Source: Arenibacter palladensis (GTDB lineage: Bacteria > Bacteroidota > Bacteroidia > Flavobacteriales > Flavobacteriaceae). From it: a stretch of 64,000 bases of DNA. Below are positions 45,149-55,300 of this stretch, one piece after another. The position numbers were made by a program, and so were the translations under genes. Position 1 is the first letter of the stretch. Each line of letters starts with the position of its first letter. The stretch is from the NCBI RefSeq assembly GCF_900129275.1, contig NZ_FQUX01000005.1, forward strand, positions 1 to 64,000. Reading direction: 5' to 3'. Under the pieces are notes generated by a model. It saw only the letters and a list, made by a program, of their open reading frames with translations, was not told where the DNA came from and did not search any database.

Positions 45149-46969
45149 TTAATGCTGTAGCTCCTCCTCGCCCTCGTAAAGCGGCATAGTTTGAGGTACA
45201 TAATCCTGTCCTGGAATTATATATTCCCCATTATCATCGGTTTTGCTATAATCATATGGCCACCTGTGTACTTCAGGAATTGCTCCAGGCCAGTTACCGT
45301 GGATATGTTCTACTGGTGTAGTCCACTCCAAGCTGGTAGATTTCCATGGATTCTGAACGGCCTTATTTCCGTAGAAGATACTTCTAATAAAATTGAAGGC
45401 AAATATTAATTGAGCTCCGGCAGCAATAAGGGCAAACACCGTCATTAAAACCTGGATATCGGTTAAGTCATCAAACATTGGAAAAGCTGTATTCTCGTAA
45501 TACCTACGAGGTACACCGGCCATACCAACAAAATGCATCGGGAAGAAAACTCCATAAGAACAGACGGCCGTGATCCAAAAATGCACGTAACCCAAGTTCT
45601 TATTCATCATTTTACCGAACATTTTAGGGAACCAATGATAAACACCTGCAAACAGTCCGTATAATGCCGATATACCCATTACCAAGTGGAAGTGGGCCAC
45701 AACAAAGTACGTATCGTGCACATTAATGTCCAAGGTACTATCACCAAGAATAATTCCAGTTAATCCACCGGAAATAAAGGTGGAAACCATTCCTATAGAA
45801 AATAGCATTCCAGGGTTTAACTGAAGGTTACCTTTCCACAAGGTAGTTATCCAGTTAAAGGCCTTTACCGCAGATGGAATTGCAATCAATAATGTTGTAA
45901 ATGTAAACACGGAACCTAAGAAAGGATTCATTCCGGAAATAAACATATGGTGACCCCATACAATTGTGGACAAGAATGCAATTGCCAAAATGGAGGCGAT
46001 CATTGCCCTATATCCAAAAATAGGTTTACGGGAGTTTACCGCCATAATTTCCGATACCATACCCATTGCAGGCAAGATAACGATATACACCTCTGGGTGT
46101 CCTAAAAACCAGAATAAATGCTCATACAATACCGGAGAACCACCTTGATAATGTAATACCTCCCCTTGGATAAAAATATCCGACAAGAAGAAGGAAGTCC
46201 CAAAGCTTCTATCCATTATCAAAAGCAGGGCAGCTGATAATAACACTGGGAAAGAAATCACACCTATAATAGCGGTTACGAAAAATGCCCATATAGTAAG
46301 AGGAAGTCTGGTCATAGACATTCCCTTGGTCCTAAGATTAATTACGGTAACAATATAGTTCAATGACCCCAATAAGGAAGATGCTATAAATATTGCCATA
46401 GCTACCAACCAAAGTGTCATACCCATACCGGAACCAGGTTGCGCCATTGGGAGTGCACTAAGTGGTGGGTATACCGTCCATCCAGCTGCAGCAGGTCCAG
46501 CTTCAACAAAAAGCGAAATAACCATAATTACACTGGATACAAAGAACAACCAGTACGAAACCATGTTCAAGAACCCTGAAGCCATATCCCTAGCCCCAAT
46601 TTGAAGTGGAATCAACAAGTTACTGAAGGTACCACTTAAACCTGCCGTTAAAACAAAGAATACCATGATAGTACCGTGAATGGTTACCAATGCCAAATAA
46701 ACATCTGCATCCATTACCCCTCCAGGTGCCCATTTGCCCAAGATGGCTTCAAAAATAGGGAAAGCTTCCCCTGGCCATGCCAACTGCATTCTAAACAACA
46801 GTGACATCATAATACCTATGAATCCCATTATTAGTCCAGTAATTAAATACTGCTTGGAAATCATTTTATGATCTTGACTAAAAATATACTTCGTCACAAA
46901 GGTTTCTTTGTGATGATGTCCGTGGTCATCTGAATGGTCTTCTACGTGTGCGTGAGCTGTTACAGACAT
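45149..46969 (-). CDS. ctaD: Cytochrome c oxidase subunit I
   Basis: The 606-residue, twelve-helix core subunit reduces O2 to water and pumps protons. The CuB and cross-linked His-Tyr site WFLGHPEVYIVILP, the following CuB pair in WGHHMF, and the heme ligands in NVHDTYFVVAHFHLVMG are intact. The N-terminal 20 residues contain seven histidines (HAHVEDHSDDHGHHH), a soluble metal-binding-looking lead. It follows ctaC after 46 bases and ends the operon. Cox III and IV are encoded elsewhere at 22830-24973. Confidence 0.97.
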   Translation of the reverse strand: MSVTAHAHVEDHSDDHGHHHKETFVTKYIFSQDHKMISKQYLITGLIMGFIGIMMSLLFRMQLAWPGEAFPIFEAILGKWAPGGVMDADVYLALVTIHGTIMVFFVLTAGLSGTFSNLLIPLQIGARDMASGFLNMVSYWLFFVSSVIMVISLFVEAGPAAAGWTVYPPLSALPMAQPGSGMGMTLWLVAMAIFIASSLLGSLNYIVTVINLRTKGMSMTRLPLTIWAFFVTAIIGVISFPVLLSAALLLIMDRSFGTSFFLSDIFIQGEVLHYQGGSPVLYEHLFWFLGHPEVYIVILPAMGMVSEIMAVNSRKPIFGYRAMIASILAIAFLSTIVWGHHMFISGMNPFLGSVFTFTTLLIAIPSAVKAFNWITTLWKGNLQLNPGMLFSIGMVSTFISGGLTGIILGDSTLDINVHDTYFVVAHFHLVMGISALYGLFAGVYHWFPKMFGKMMNKNLGYVHFWITAVCSYGVFFPMHFVGMAGVPRRYYENTAFPMFDDLTDIQVLMTVFALIAAGAQLIFAFNFIRSIFYGNKAVQNPWKSTSLEWTTPVEHIHGNWPGAIPEVHRWPYDYSKTDDNGEYIIPGQDYVPQTMPLYEGEEELQH

Positions 46970-47015
46970 AGTTCTATTTTTAAATTTTTTATAAAGTTAT
47001 TATTTAAGACTAAAA

Positions 47016-48074
47016 TTATTGTGCGGAAGCCATTGACTTTCCAAAAGTCTGCTGACTTGCTATCCAAGCATTATATTCCTCCTCAGTTTCAACAATAATT
47101 TTCATTTGCATATTGTAATGGGATTTCCCACATATCTTGTTACATAATAGAATGTAATCAAATTCCCAAGGATCTGTATTATCCATTCCTTTAGCAGCCT
47201 TTTCAGCCCTGATTCCATTTACACGTTTTACCTTATCCACAACATCAGGATTTTGTCTCATTTCCGCAGTGGTAATGGTAGGGGTAAAGGAGAATTGCGT
47301 GATCATTCCAGGTACACAGTTCATCTGAGCCCTAAAATGAGGCATATAAGCAGAATGCAACACATCTTGCGAACGCATTTTAAAATTAACCTTGCGCCCT
47401 ACTGGCAAATGCAATTCCTTAACAATAATATCATCGGCCGCATTTGGATCTGCGTTGTCCAACCCAAGAATATTGGCATTGTCAATATCTATCATTCTAA
47501 CGTTAGCATCACCCAAAACATTATCATTACCCGCATATCTTGCCGTCCAGTTAAACTGTTGGGCATATAGCTCGATAGTCAAAGGATCGTCCTCATCATT
47601 GATATCCATAATATTGGTCCACGCATATAAACCCCACAAAATTAAGCCTGCCAATACTATTACAGGAATAATGGTCCATATGAACTCCAAACGGTCGTTA
47701 TCGGCATAGAACAAAGCCTTTCTTTCCCTATCTCCCCTATACTTGTATGCGAAGTAGTGCAATAGAAACTGGGTCAAAGTTTGTACTATAAAAATAATAA
47801 CAAAAGACAACGCCATCAAAGAATCGTAACCACCACCATGCTCGGAAGCAGCTTCGGGCAAAAGCACTTTAGAATATTTCCAGAAGCTGAAGATGGTAAT
47901 TCCATAAAGGAAAATCAAAAAAGCGAACATCAAATACCCATTGTATTTATTATCCGTTTCACTGGCTACTTGGGAATTGCTAGCTCTAATTTGTGACAAT
48001 TCGAATATCTTGGTCATTTGCCAGATTGCAATTGCCACTAATACTAAAACAACTATGGTCAATAATGGAGTCAT
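47016..48074 (-). CDS. ctaC: Cytochrome c oxidase subunit II (CuA)
   Basis: This 352-residue subunit takes electrons from cytochrome c at its CuA centre. It has an N-terminal helix, two further helices (about 48-66 and 86-112), and a cupredoxin domain. The CuA ligands are the His of DVLHSAY plus Cys311, Cys315, His319 and Met322 in CNKICGKSHYNM. The residue between the cysteines that is usually Glu is Lys here; its backbone, not side chain, binds copper, so function should be kept. There is no fused cytochrome c domain. Confidence 0.96.
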   Translation of the reverse strand: MTPLLTIVVLVLVAIAIWQMTKIFELSQIRASNSQVASETDNKYNGYLMFAFLIFLYGITIFSFWKYSKVLLPEAASEHGGGYDSLMALSFVIIFIVQTLTQFLLHYFAYKYRGDRERKALFYADNDRLEFIWTIIPVIVLAGLILWGLYAWTNIMDINDEDDPLTIELYAQQFNWTARYAGNDNVLGDANVRMIDIDNANILGLDNADPNAADDIIVKELHLPVGRKVNFKMRSQDVLHSAYMPHFRAQMNCVPGMITQFSFTPTITTAEMRQNPDVVDKVKRVNGIRAEKAAKGMDNTDPWEFDYILLCNKICGKSHYNMQMKIIVETEEEYNAWIASQQTFGKSMASAQ

Positions 48075-48108
48075 CGTATGATTTGAAATTATACTTATAT
48101 ACTAAATA

Positions 48109-49422
48109 CTAATAATGAAAATGCTTACTCTCTTCTATAAACGGATTGCGCTTTGGCTGCAACGGAGCCTTGGTCAATGCCCTGAATACAAAAAAGATAA
48201 ACAATCCTGCAAAGAACAAAATAGACCCAATCTCAGGGATACCGATGAACCACTGATCCCCAACGGTAGCTGGCATTATGGCGTTAAAAATATCCAAATA
48301 GTGTCCGGCCAAAATTACTATCCCGGTCATGATAACAAACCAGTTAACCCTTTTAAAATCGCTGTTCATAAGCAGAAGTACCGGGAACAAAAAGTTCATA
48401 GCCACCATTCCGAAAAATGGTAAGTTGAAATCCGCTATCCTAGTAACATAATAGGTTACCTCTTCAGGAATATTGGAATACCAAATCAACATAAATTGAG
48501 AGAACCATAAATACGTCCAGAAAATACTGATACCGAACATAAATTTAGCTAAATCGTGAATATGGCTATCGTTAACATCTGGCAAATACCCCCTAGATTT
48601 AAGATAAATTGTTACCATTGCAATTACGGTAATACCGGATACAAACATACTTGCAAAGATATACCATCCGAACAAGGTGCTAAACCAATGAGGGTCCACG
48701 CTCATGATCCAATCCCAAGACATCATGGACTCAGATATTAAGTAGAAAACCAAAAATGCCGCAGAAATCCTAAAGTTCAGTTTAAAATTAGAGTCAACGC
48801 TGGATTCATCCTGGGCCAAGGACAACTTACGGGAATACTCCCTATAAAGGATCCAACCTCCCAAGAAGACTGCCGCTCTTATCAAAAAGAATGTTCCATT
48901 AAGGAAACCTGCTTTCCCCTGCAATAATTTGTCATGCGCAACCACTTCTGGATCCATCCACACGAACAAATGATTCATATGGGCTACGGACAAGGCCAAT
49001 ATTACAAATACAATGATACCACCTGGCACCAAATAAGCTGTAATGCCTTCCATTACCCTAAAAAGCAATGGTGACCAACCAGCTTGTGCTGCACGCTGAA
49101 TAGCGTAAAAAGCCAATACTCCCAAAGCTATCATGAAAAAGAAAAAAGCTGCTACATATAATGCTGCCCATGGTTTGTTCTGTAATTGGTGCAATAAATG
49201 TTCATCATGAGACGCATCATGTGCCTCACCATGTCCCATCTCATCACCATGACCTTCCGTAACCGCATGGGCATCCCCATGACCGTCTCCGTGTCCGGCA
49301 ACAATTGCCTTTGCCTCTTCTACAGTGCTTGGTGCAGCCATAAAACCGATACCAATTCCCAAAACGCCCACAGCCATTAAAATGAAGGAAGCAATTTTTA
49401 ATCTATTTGAAAAAGTGTACAT
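48109..49422 (-). CDS. actF: Alternative Complex III subunit ActF (quinol:cytochrome c oxidoreductase)
   Basis: The 437-residue protein has about ten membrane helices and is the NrfD-like smaller integral subunit of Alternative Complex III (relative of ActC without cofactors). A histidine-rich loop (about residues 44-78, nine His) with GHGDGHGDAH follows the first helix. It is encoded between ActE and ctaC, showing that ACIII and the oxidase are made together. Role in proton translocation is a family inference. Confidence 0.92.
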   Translation of the reverse strand: MYTFSNRLKIASFILMAVGVLGIGIGFMAAPSTVEEAKAIVAGHGDGHGDAHAVTEGHGDEMGHGEAHDASHDEHLLHQLQNKPWAALYVAAFFFFMIALGVLAFYAIQRAAQAGWSPLLFRVMEGITAYLVPGGIIVFVILALSVAHMNHLFVWMDPEVVAHDKLLQGKAGFLNGTFFLIRAAVFLGGWILYREYSRKLSLAQDESSVDSNFKLNFRISAAFLVFYLISESMMSWDWIMSVDPHWFSTLFGWYIFASMFVSGITVIAMVTIYLKSRGYLPDVNDSHIHDLAKFMFGISIFWTYLWFSQFMLIWYSNIPEEVTYYVTRIADFNLPFFGMVAMNFLFPVLLLMNSDFKRVNWFVIMTGIVILAGHYLDIFNAIMPATVGDQWFIGIPEIGSILFFAGLFIFFVFRALTKAPLQPKRNPFIEESKHFHY

Positions 49423-49440
49423 ATTGCTAATATCTAGGTC

Positions 49441-50001
49441 TTATTTTGTTAAATCTTGTTTCAATTTCATTACGTATTCAGCAACCTTCCAACGCTCTTC
49501 AGTATCCAATTGCCCTGCATAGGATCCCATAGAATTCAATCCGTAGTAGATGGCGTGATATGAAGTTCCAACTGTTATGTTCCTGGCTACATCAGCATAG
49601 CTGGGAACACCCAATATCTTTTCCCTTTTTACCAAATTACCTTGTCCGTCTCCTTTGTCACCGTGACAAATTGCGCAATAAATAGTATATAGTTCCTTAC
49701 CTACTGCAAGATTGGCCTCCTGGCTTAAAGAATCCAACGGACTTGGATTAAGTCTTGCCAATTCCTTTCCTTCCATGGTATTTTCAATTCCGTAAGGTAT
49801 CCATCCCCTTGCTATGGTATTTTCGGCCGGAAGTCCAGCTTCCATCCCATCTGGAAGAAAATCCACTTTCTGGTAGGTCTCATAACCTACGGACTCATAC
49901 ATATTGGGCATGTATTGATAGTTTCTGCTATTTGTGTTTGCACAAGAAGCAACTAATAATACCAAACCAAACAAGACTCCTATTTTGCTAAAACTGTTCA
50001 T
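49441..50001 (-). CDS. actE: Alternative Complex III subunit ActE (monoheme cytochrome c lipoprotein)
   Basis: The 186-residue protein has a lipoprotein signal (VLLVASC, Cys20) and one heme c site CAICHGD (Cys109, Cys112, His113), followed by a likely distal Met in LNSMGSYAG. It is the peripheral cytochrome of ACIII and probably passes electrons to the CuA subunit. It lies between actD and actF. Confidence 0.93.
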   Translation of the reverse strand: MNSFSKIGVLFGLVLLVASCANTNSRNYQYMPNMYESVGYETYQKVDFLPDGMEAGLPAENTIARGWIPYGIENTMEGKELARLNPSPLDSLSQEANLAVGKELYTIYCAICHGDKGDGQGNLVKREKILGVPSYADVARNITVGTSYHAIYYGLNSMGSYAGQLDTEERWKVAEYVMKLKQDLTK

Positions 50002-50012
50002 AATATCTATGA

Positions 50013-50534
50013 CTACTTTTCTGTAATATTAATTTCGACTGCTCCCGTATCCATCAACAAATCCTTCAATTCCTGCTCGTTGTCATGAATTTCGATTTCC
50101 ATTAAAAAATGATCATCCGTTGTTCTTACATCAGGATTTTCAGCTTCTTTAAATGGCCATAACCTACTTCTAAGGTAAAAAGTAATTACCATTAAATGCG
50201 CCGCGAAAAATACCGTTAATTCGAACATGATAGGCACAAAAGCAGGCATATTCTCCAAATAGCTAAAACTAGGCTTACCACCAATATCCTGCGGCCAATC
50301 CTGGATCATAATGTAATTCATCATTACAATTGCCACTGTAAGACCAACACAACCATACATAAAGGACGTTATTGCAATCCTAGTTGGAGCAAGTCCCATT
50401 GCCTTGTCCAAACCATGCACAGGAAAAGGACAATAAACTTCTTCAATATGATGCTTTGCCGCTTTTACCTTTTTAACAGCATGCATTAGCACATCGTCAT
50501 CATTATAAAAAGCATGTATAACTTTCGACGCCAT
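50013..50534 (-). CDS. actD: Alternative Complex III subunit ActD (DUF3341)
   Basis: The 173-residue protein has a soluble N-terminal part (KVIHAFYNDDDVLMHAVKKV) and two membrane helices (about 60-80 and 98-120) with PFPVHGLDKAMG before them, matching DUF3341/ActD. It packs against ActC in known ACIII structures. Two bases separate it from actC. Confidence 0.93.
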   Translation of the reverse strand: MASKVIHAFYNDDDVLMHAVKKVKAAKHHIEEVYCPFPVHGLDKAMGLAPTRIAITSFMYGCVGLTVAIVMMNYIMIQDWPQDIGGKPSFSYLENMPAFVPIMFELTVFFAAHLMVITFYLRSRLWPFKEAENPDVRTTDDHFLMEIEIHDNEQELKDLLMDTGAVEINITEK

Positions 50535-50536
50535 AA

Positions 50537-52285
50537 TTATTTCTTATTATTTAAAATCTTTGCTTGTCCTGCCCAATCGTCTCTTTGCGCCCTACCAGGG
50601 AACGATTCCGTAATGGAATCCAACAAATCATACTCTTTATCTGTCATACGCCCAACTTGTGCGAATGTGTATATTCCAATTTGATTCAAGGTGGCTTCCA
50701 TTTGAGGACCAATTCCCTTAATCTTCTTAAGGTCATCCGCTGTCTCCTTGGTAGGATCAAATGTACCTATAGTACCCAAAAGTTCAGAAACACCTACTTT
50801 ATCACCAGCCTTTGGAACAACTTCCCCCATCAACACATCATCAGTGATAGGTTCTTTTTCCTTTACAACTGTTTTACTTTTGGATATCTCATACAAAGGC
50901 TTTCCTGCGTCCCTCAATTTCTTATACTTCTCCCCTGAGGATTTCAATATAGACTTCACCTCTGCCTGTGCAATAACCGGGAATGTCCTGGCGTACAACA
51001 AGAATAGTACAAAAAAGAATCCTATGGTTCCGATGAATATTCCTATATCCACAAATGTTGGGGAGAACATGGTCCATGAAGACGGAAGGTAATCCCTGTG
51101 CAATGAAGTTACGATAATAACAAAACGCTCAAACCACATTCCTATGTTTACCACAATAGAGATAAAGAAAGAGAACATAATACTGGTCCTTAGTTTTTTG
51201 AACCACATAAATTGCGGAGAGAACACGTTACAGGTCATCATTGCCCAATAAGCCCACCAGTAAGGACCGGTAGCCCTGTTCAAGAATGCATACTGCTCGT
51301 ACTCAACACCGGAGTACCAAGCCATAAACAACTCGGTGATATAAGCACAACCTACAATGGAACCGGTCAACATAATTACTATGTTCATCAATTCTATATG
51401 CTGTACGGTAATATAAGCCTCTAAATGACATACTTTTCTCATGATGATCAACAAGGTGTTCACCATGGCAAAACCAGAGAAAATGGCCCCAGCAACGAAG
51501 TACGGAGGAAAGATAGTGGTATGCCATCCAGGTATTACCGATGTGGCAAAGTCAAAAGATACAATGGTATGTACTGAAAGTACCAAAGGTGTGGCCAAAC
51601 CTGCCAATACCAAGGAAACTTCCTCAAAACGCTGCCAATCCTTGGCGCGACCTGTCCATCCAAAACTTATTAAGCTGTATATCTTCTTTTGGAACGGCCT
51701 CACCGCCCTATCACGTATCATCGCAAAATCAGGTAACAATCCTGTCCACCAGAATACCAAGGATACCGAAAGGTAGGTTGAGATAGCAAATACGTCCCAA
51801 AGCAATGGTGAATTAAAGTTCACCCATAGCGATCCAAATTGGTTGGGGATAGGCAATACCCAATATGCCAACCAAGGACGACCCATGTGGATAATAGGGA
51901 ACAATCCTGCCTGAACAACCGAGAAAATGGTCATCGCCTCCGCAGAACGGTTAATAGCCATTCTCCATTTCTGCCTAAACAGCAATAGTACCGCAGAGAT
52001 CAAGGTTCCAGCGTGACCAATACCTACCCACCAAACGAAGTTGGTAATATCCCAGGCCCAGCCTACTGTTTTATTTAATCCCCAAGTACCGATACCTGTA
52101 GATACCGTGTAAATTATACAGCCAACACCCCATAGGAATGCCGCTAATGCAATGGAAAATACAATCCACCAATGCTTATTGGCCTTCCCTTCAACCGGAG
52201 CTGCAATGTCCACGGTTACATCGTGGTATCCTTTATCTCCAAGAACTAAGGGTTTTCGTATAGGTGCTTCGTAATGCGACGCCAT
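50537..52285 (-). CDS. actC: Alternative Complex III subunit ActC with C-terminal helix-hairpin-helix domain
   Basis: The first 460 or so residues form the NrfD/PsrC-like ten-helix quinol-oxidising subunit of ACIII (GIGHAGTLISAVLLLFRQKW, FPIIHMGRPWLAYW). After a charged linker, residues 518-570 form a helix-hairpin-helix unit (DDLKKIKGIGPQMEATLNQ, then IYTFAQVGRMTDKEYDLLD). This tail resembles the one found on some NADH dehydrogenase subunit E and ribosomal L21 proteins of Bacteroidota and alphaproteobacteria. The start is MASHYEAPIRKPLVLG; the gene follows actB after 33 bases. Confidence 0.95.
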   Translation of the reverse strand: MASHYEAPIRKPLVLGDKGYHDVTVDIAAPVEGKANKHWWIVFSIALAAFLWGVGCIIYTVSTGIGTWGLNKTVGWAWDITNFVWWVGIGHAGTLISAVLLLFRQKWRMAINRSAEAMTIFSVVQAGLFPIIHMGRPWLAYWVLPIPNQFGSLWVNFNSPLLWDVFAISTYLSVSLVFWWTGLLPDFAMIRDRAVRPFQKKIYSLISFGWTGRAKDWQRFEEVSLVLAGLATPLVLSVHTIVSFDFATSVIPGWHTTIFPPYFVAGAIFSGFAMVNTLLIIMRKVCHLEAYITVQHIELMNIVIMLTGSIVGCAYITELFMAWYSGVEYEQYAFLNRATGPYWWAYWAMMTCNVFSPQFMWFKKLRTSIMFSFFISIVVNIGMWFERFVIIVTSLHRDYLPSSWTMFSPTFVDIGIFIGTIGFFFVLFLLYARTFPVIAQAEVKSILKSSGEKYKKLRDAGKPLYEISKSKTVVKEKEPITDDVLMGEVVPKAGDKVGVSELLGTIGTFDPTKETADDLKKIKGIGPQMEATLNQIGIYTFAQVGRMTDKEYDLLDSITESFPGRAQRDDWAGQAKILNNKK

Positions 52286-52318
52286 AATTTAATATATAGT
52301 TACGTTCCTTTAATTTGA

Positions 52319-55300
52319 TTAAGCTTCGTTAGTATTCCTCACTTTCACGTGATAAAAGACATTTGGTTTGGTCCCAATATGCTCCAACAAGTGATACATG
52401 CGGTTACTTTCCTTTAATTTTACAATTTCACTCTCGGCATCATTTACATCCCCAAACTTCATAGCACCATTACTACATGCTGCAGAACAGGCGGTTTGAA
52501 ACTCACCATCCTTAACAACACGGCCATCCCGTTTGGCATCCAAAATTGTCTTCTGAGTCTTCTGGATACACATAGAACATTTTTCCATAACACCCCTAGA
52601 CCTAACGGTAACATCTGGATTAATCACCATTTTACCAAGATCATTGTTCATGTGGTAATCAAACTCATCGTTTTCATTATACAAGAACCAGTTGAATCGT
52701 CTTACTTTATATGGACAGTTGTTGGCACAGTATCTAGTTCCAACACATCTGTTATAAGCCATATGGTTTTGACCTTGACGTCCGTGTGAAGTTGCCGCAA
52801 CAGGACAAACCGTTTCACATGGCGCATGGTTACAATGCTGACACATTACAGGTTGGAATGCCACCTGAGGATTGGTTGATGGATCTTCCATTTCACCAAA
52901 TCCACCCAAGGACCCCTTGTCCCCGAACAGGCCATCAAATTCTTCTTTCTTGGTATCATCCTGCGCAAATGTCTCTTCCGAAGAGTAATACCTATCGATA
53001 CGCAACCAGTGCATATCCCTAGATTTTCTAACTTCGGCCTTTCCTACTACAGGTACATTATTTTCTGCATGACATGCTATAACACAAGCCCCACAACCGG
53101 TACAGGCATTCAAGTCTATGGACAGGTTAAAATGATGTCCTATAGATCTGTCAAAACTATCCCACAAGTCTACCGTAGTAGCAGGAACTTCCTGATGATC
53201 CAATGACACTACAGGAACAACATTCCATTCCTTGGCGTCTTTTGTATTAAATATCTCTAAGGTAGTTTCCTTTATAATATCTCCCCTACCCATTAAAGTC
53301 TTATGTAACTGAACACAGGCAAACTCGTGCATGCCCGCAGACTTCTCAATACTTACCGACTGAACGTTGGAGAAATCCTTATACAAAGCATAGGCATTCA
53401 CACCTGTCTGCATTTCACTTTTCATTCCTACGGTTTTCCCGTATCCAAAAGAAAGTCCCAAAGAACCAGGAGCCTGACCAGGCTGAATTATCACAGGAAC
53501 ACCATCAACAGCAACACCATCCACCGTAAGTTTTACGTAACTACCGTTTAAACCACCATCTGCCACATTTTCATTGACCAAGCCCAATTTCTCCGCGTCA
53601 GCTTTGGAAACGGTTACATAGTTATCCCAAGAAACTCTGGTAATAGGATCAGGGAATTCTTGCAACCAAGGGTTACTTGCCTGCTGTCCGTCACCCATCC
53701 CAACTTTGGAATATAAGGTAAGTTCCATACCATCTGCAGAAGCACCGGATAAACTTCTTAAAGCTGAAGCCAAAGGAACCTCTGCTACCGCTTCTACCTC
53801 TTCCGTTGCAACTGGAGCAACAGCCGCAGCAACAACCTCATCCGCTACCGGAGCAGCAGCAAAAACACCATCGTGCAATGCCTGACTCCAGTCACTACCC
53901 GCCAATATTCCAGCGCTCCAAGTTTCTTTTATATAATCGTAATAAGTTTTATCACTATCCAACCATTTCAACATAGCAGTCTGCACCTGCCTAGTATCGA
54001 ACAACTCCTTTATGGTAGGTTGCATAAGGCTATAATGCCCTTTCTTCAATTGGGCATCGCCCCAAGATTCCAAATAATGGTTTGAAGCTCCAACGTACTG
54101 CACCAATTCCGTTGTCTCATTTCTATTGGTGGAGAAGGCAACCGTTAAATCAACATTCTTGATTCCTTCCGCAAAATCGGCCGCATTTGGCAATGAGTAT
54201 GCCGGGTTGACCCCATCCATAATCAAAGCTCCCACTTTGCCAGCCTTTATATCAGACAACAAGGCATTAACCGCCTTAACATTACCCTGTCTTACATATT
54301 TGGGGGCTGCAGCATCAAACGCCTTACTTCCCAACATTTCATTAATGGCCAAAACAACCGCTTGGGCATTAACATCTTCCAATCCGGTAACAACAACCGC
54401 ATTTGATTTATTCTTAAGCACCTGGGCGGCTACTGCATCCAAGGCAGCTTTCGCACTTTCCGGAAGATTACCTCCACCGGCAGTACCATTAAGTTTTCCG
54501 TAGAAATAGGCCAAGGCCACTTTCTGCTCGGATGGGGTCAAAGGAACCCTTTTATCAGCATTGGCACCGGTCAAGGACATATTGGCCTCGAACTGCACAT
54601 GCTTGGACATTTTTCCATTTTTAGGAACCCTGCCCTTTGAATATCCGTTATCATACCCTCCACCTTGCCAGTCCCCTAGGAAATCGGCACCGAAGGAAAC
54701 AATGATCTCGGCATTCTCAAAATTGTAATCTGCCAACGCCCTTTCACCATATTTGGCTTCAAAGGCAGAAAGCGCAGCATCCTCGGAGATGGCATCATAA
54801 GTAACATGATCCACATTTCCGTATACCTCCTTGAATTCGGCAATCAATCTAGAAGTAGATGGACTAGCGTATGTTTGCGATAATATCGCGATTTTTTTAG
54901 TCGAATTTTTTAAGGATCCCAGTTTAGACTTTACCGCCGCATCCAAATCGCTCCATGCAATAGGCTCCCCGTTAAAGGTAGGCCCCTGCAAACGCGTACT
55001 ATCATACAATGACAGAACGGATGCCTGAACACGTGCATTGGCACTACCGCCAATTTTCGCATCGGTATTATTTTCAATCTTAATAGGCCTACCCTCGCGG
55101 GTTTTTACCAAAATACTGGCAAAATCAAAACCATTCGCAATGGTAGTGGCATAAAAATTGGCCACCCCGGGAATAATATTGTCTGGTTTCACCACATAAG
55201 GAATAGATTTGGTCACCGGACCCTCACATGCTGCCAATGAAGCCGCAGCCGTACTAAATCCGACGTACTTAAGAAAATCCCTTCTGTTGGTCGAAGATGC

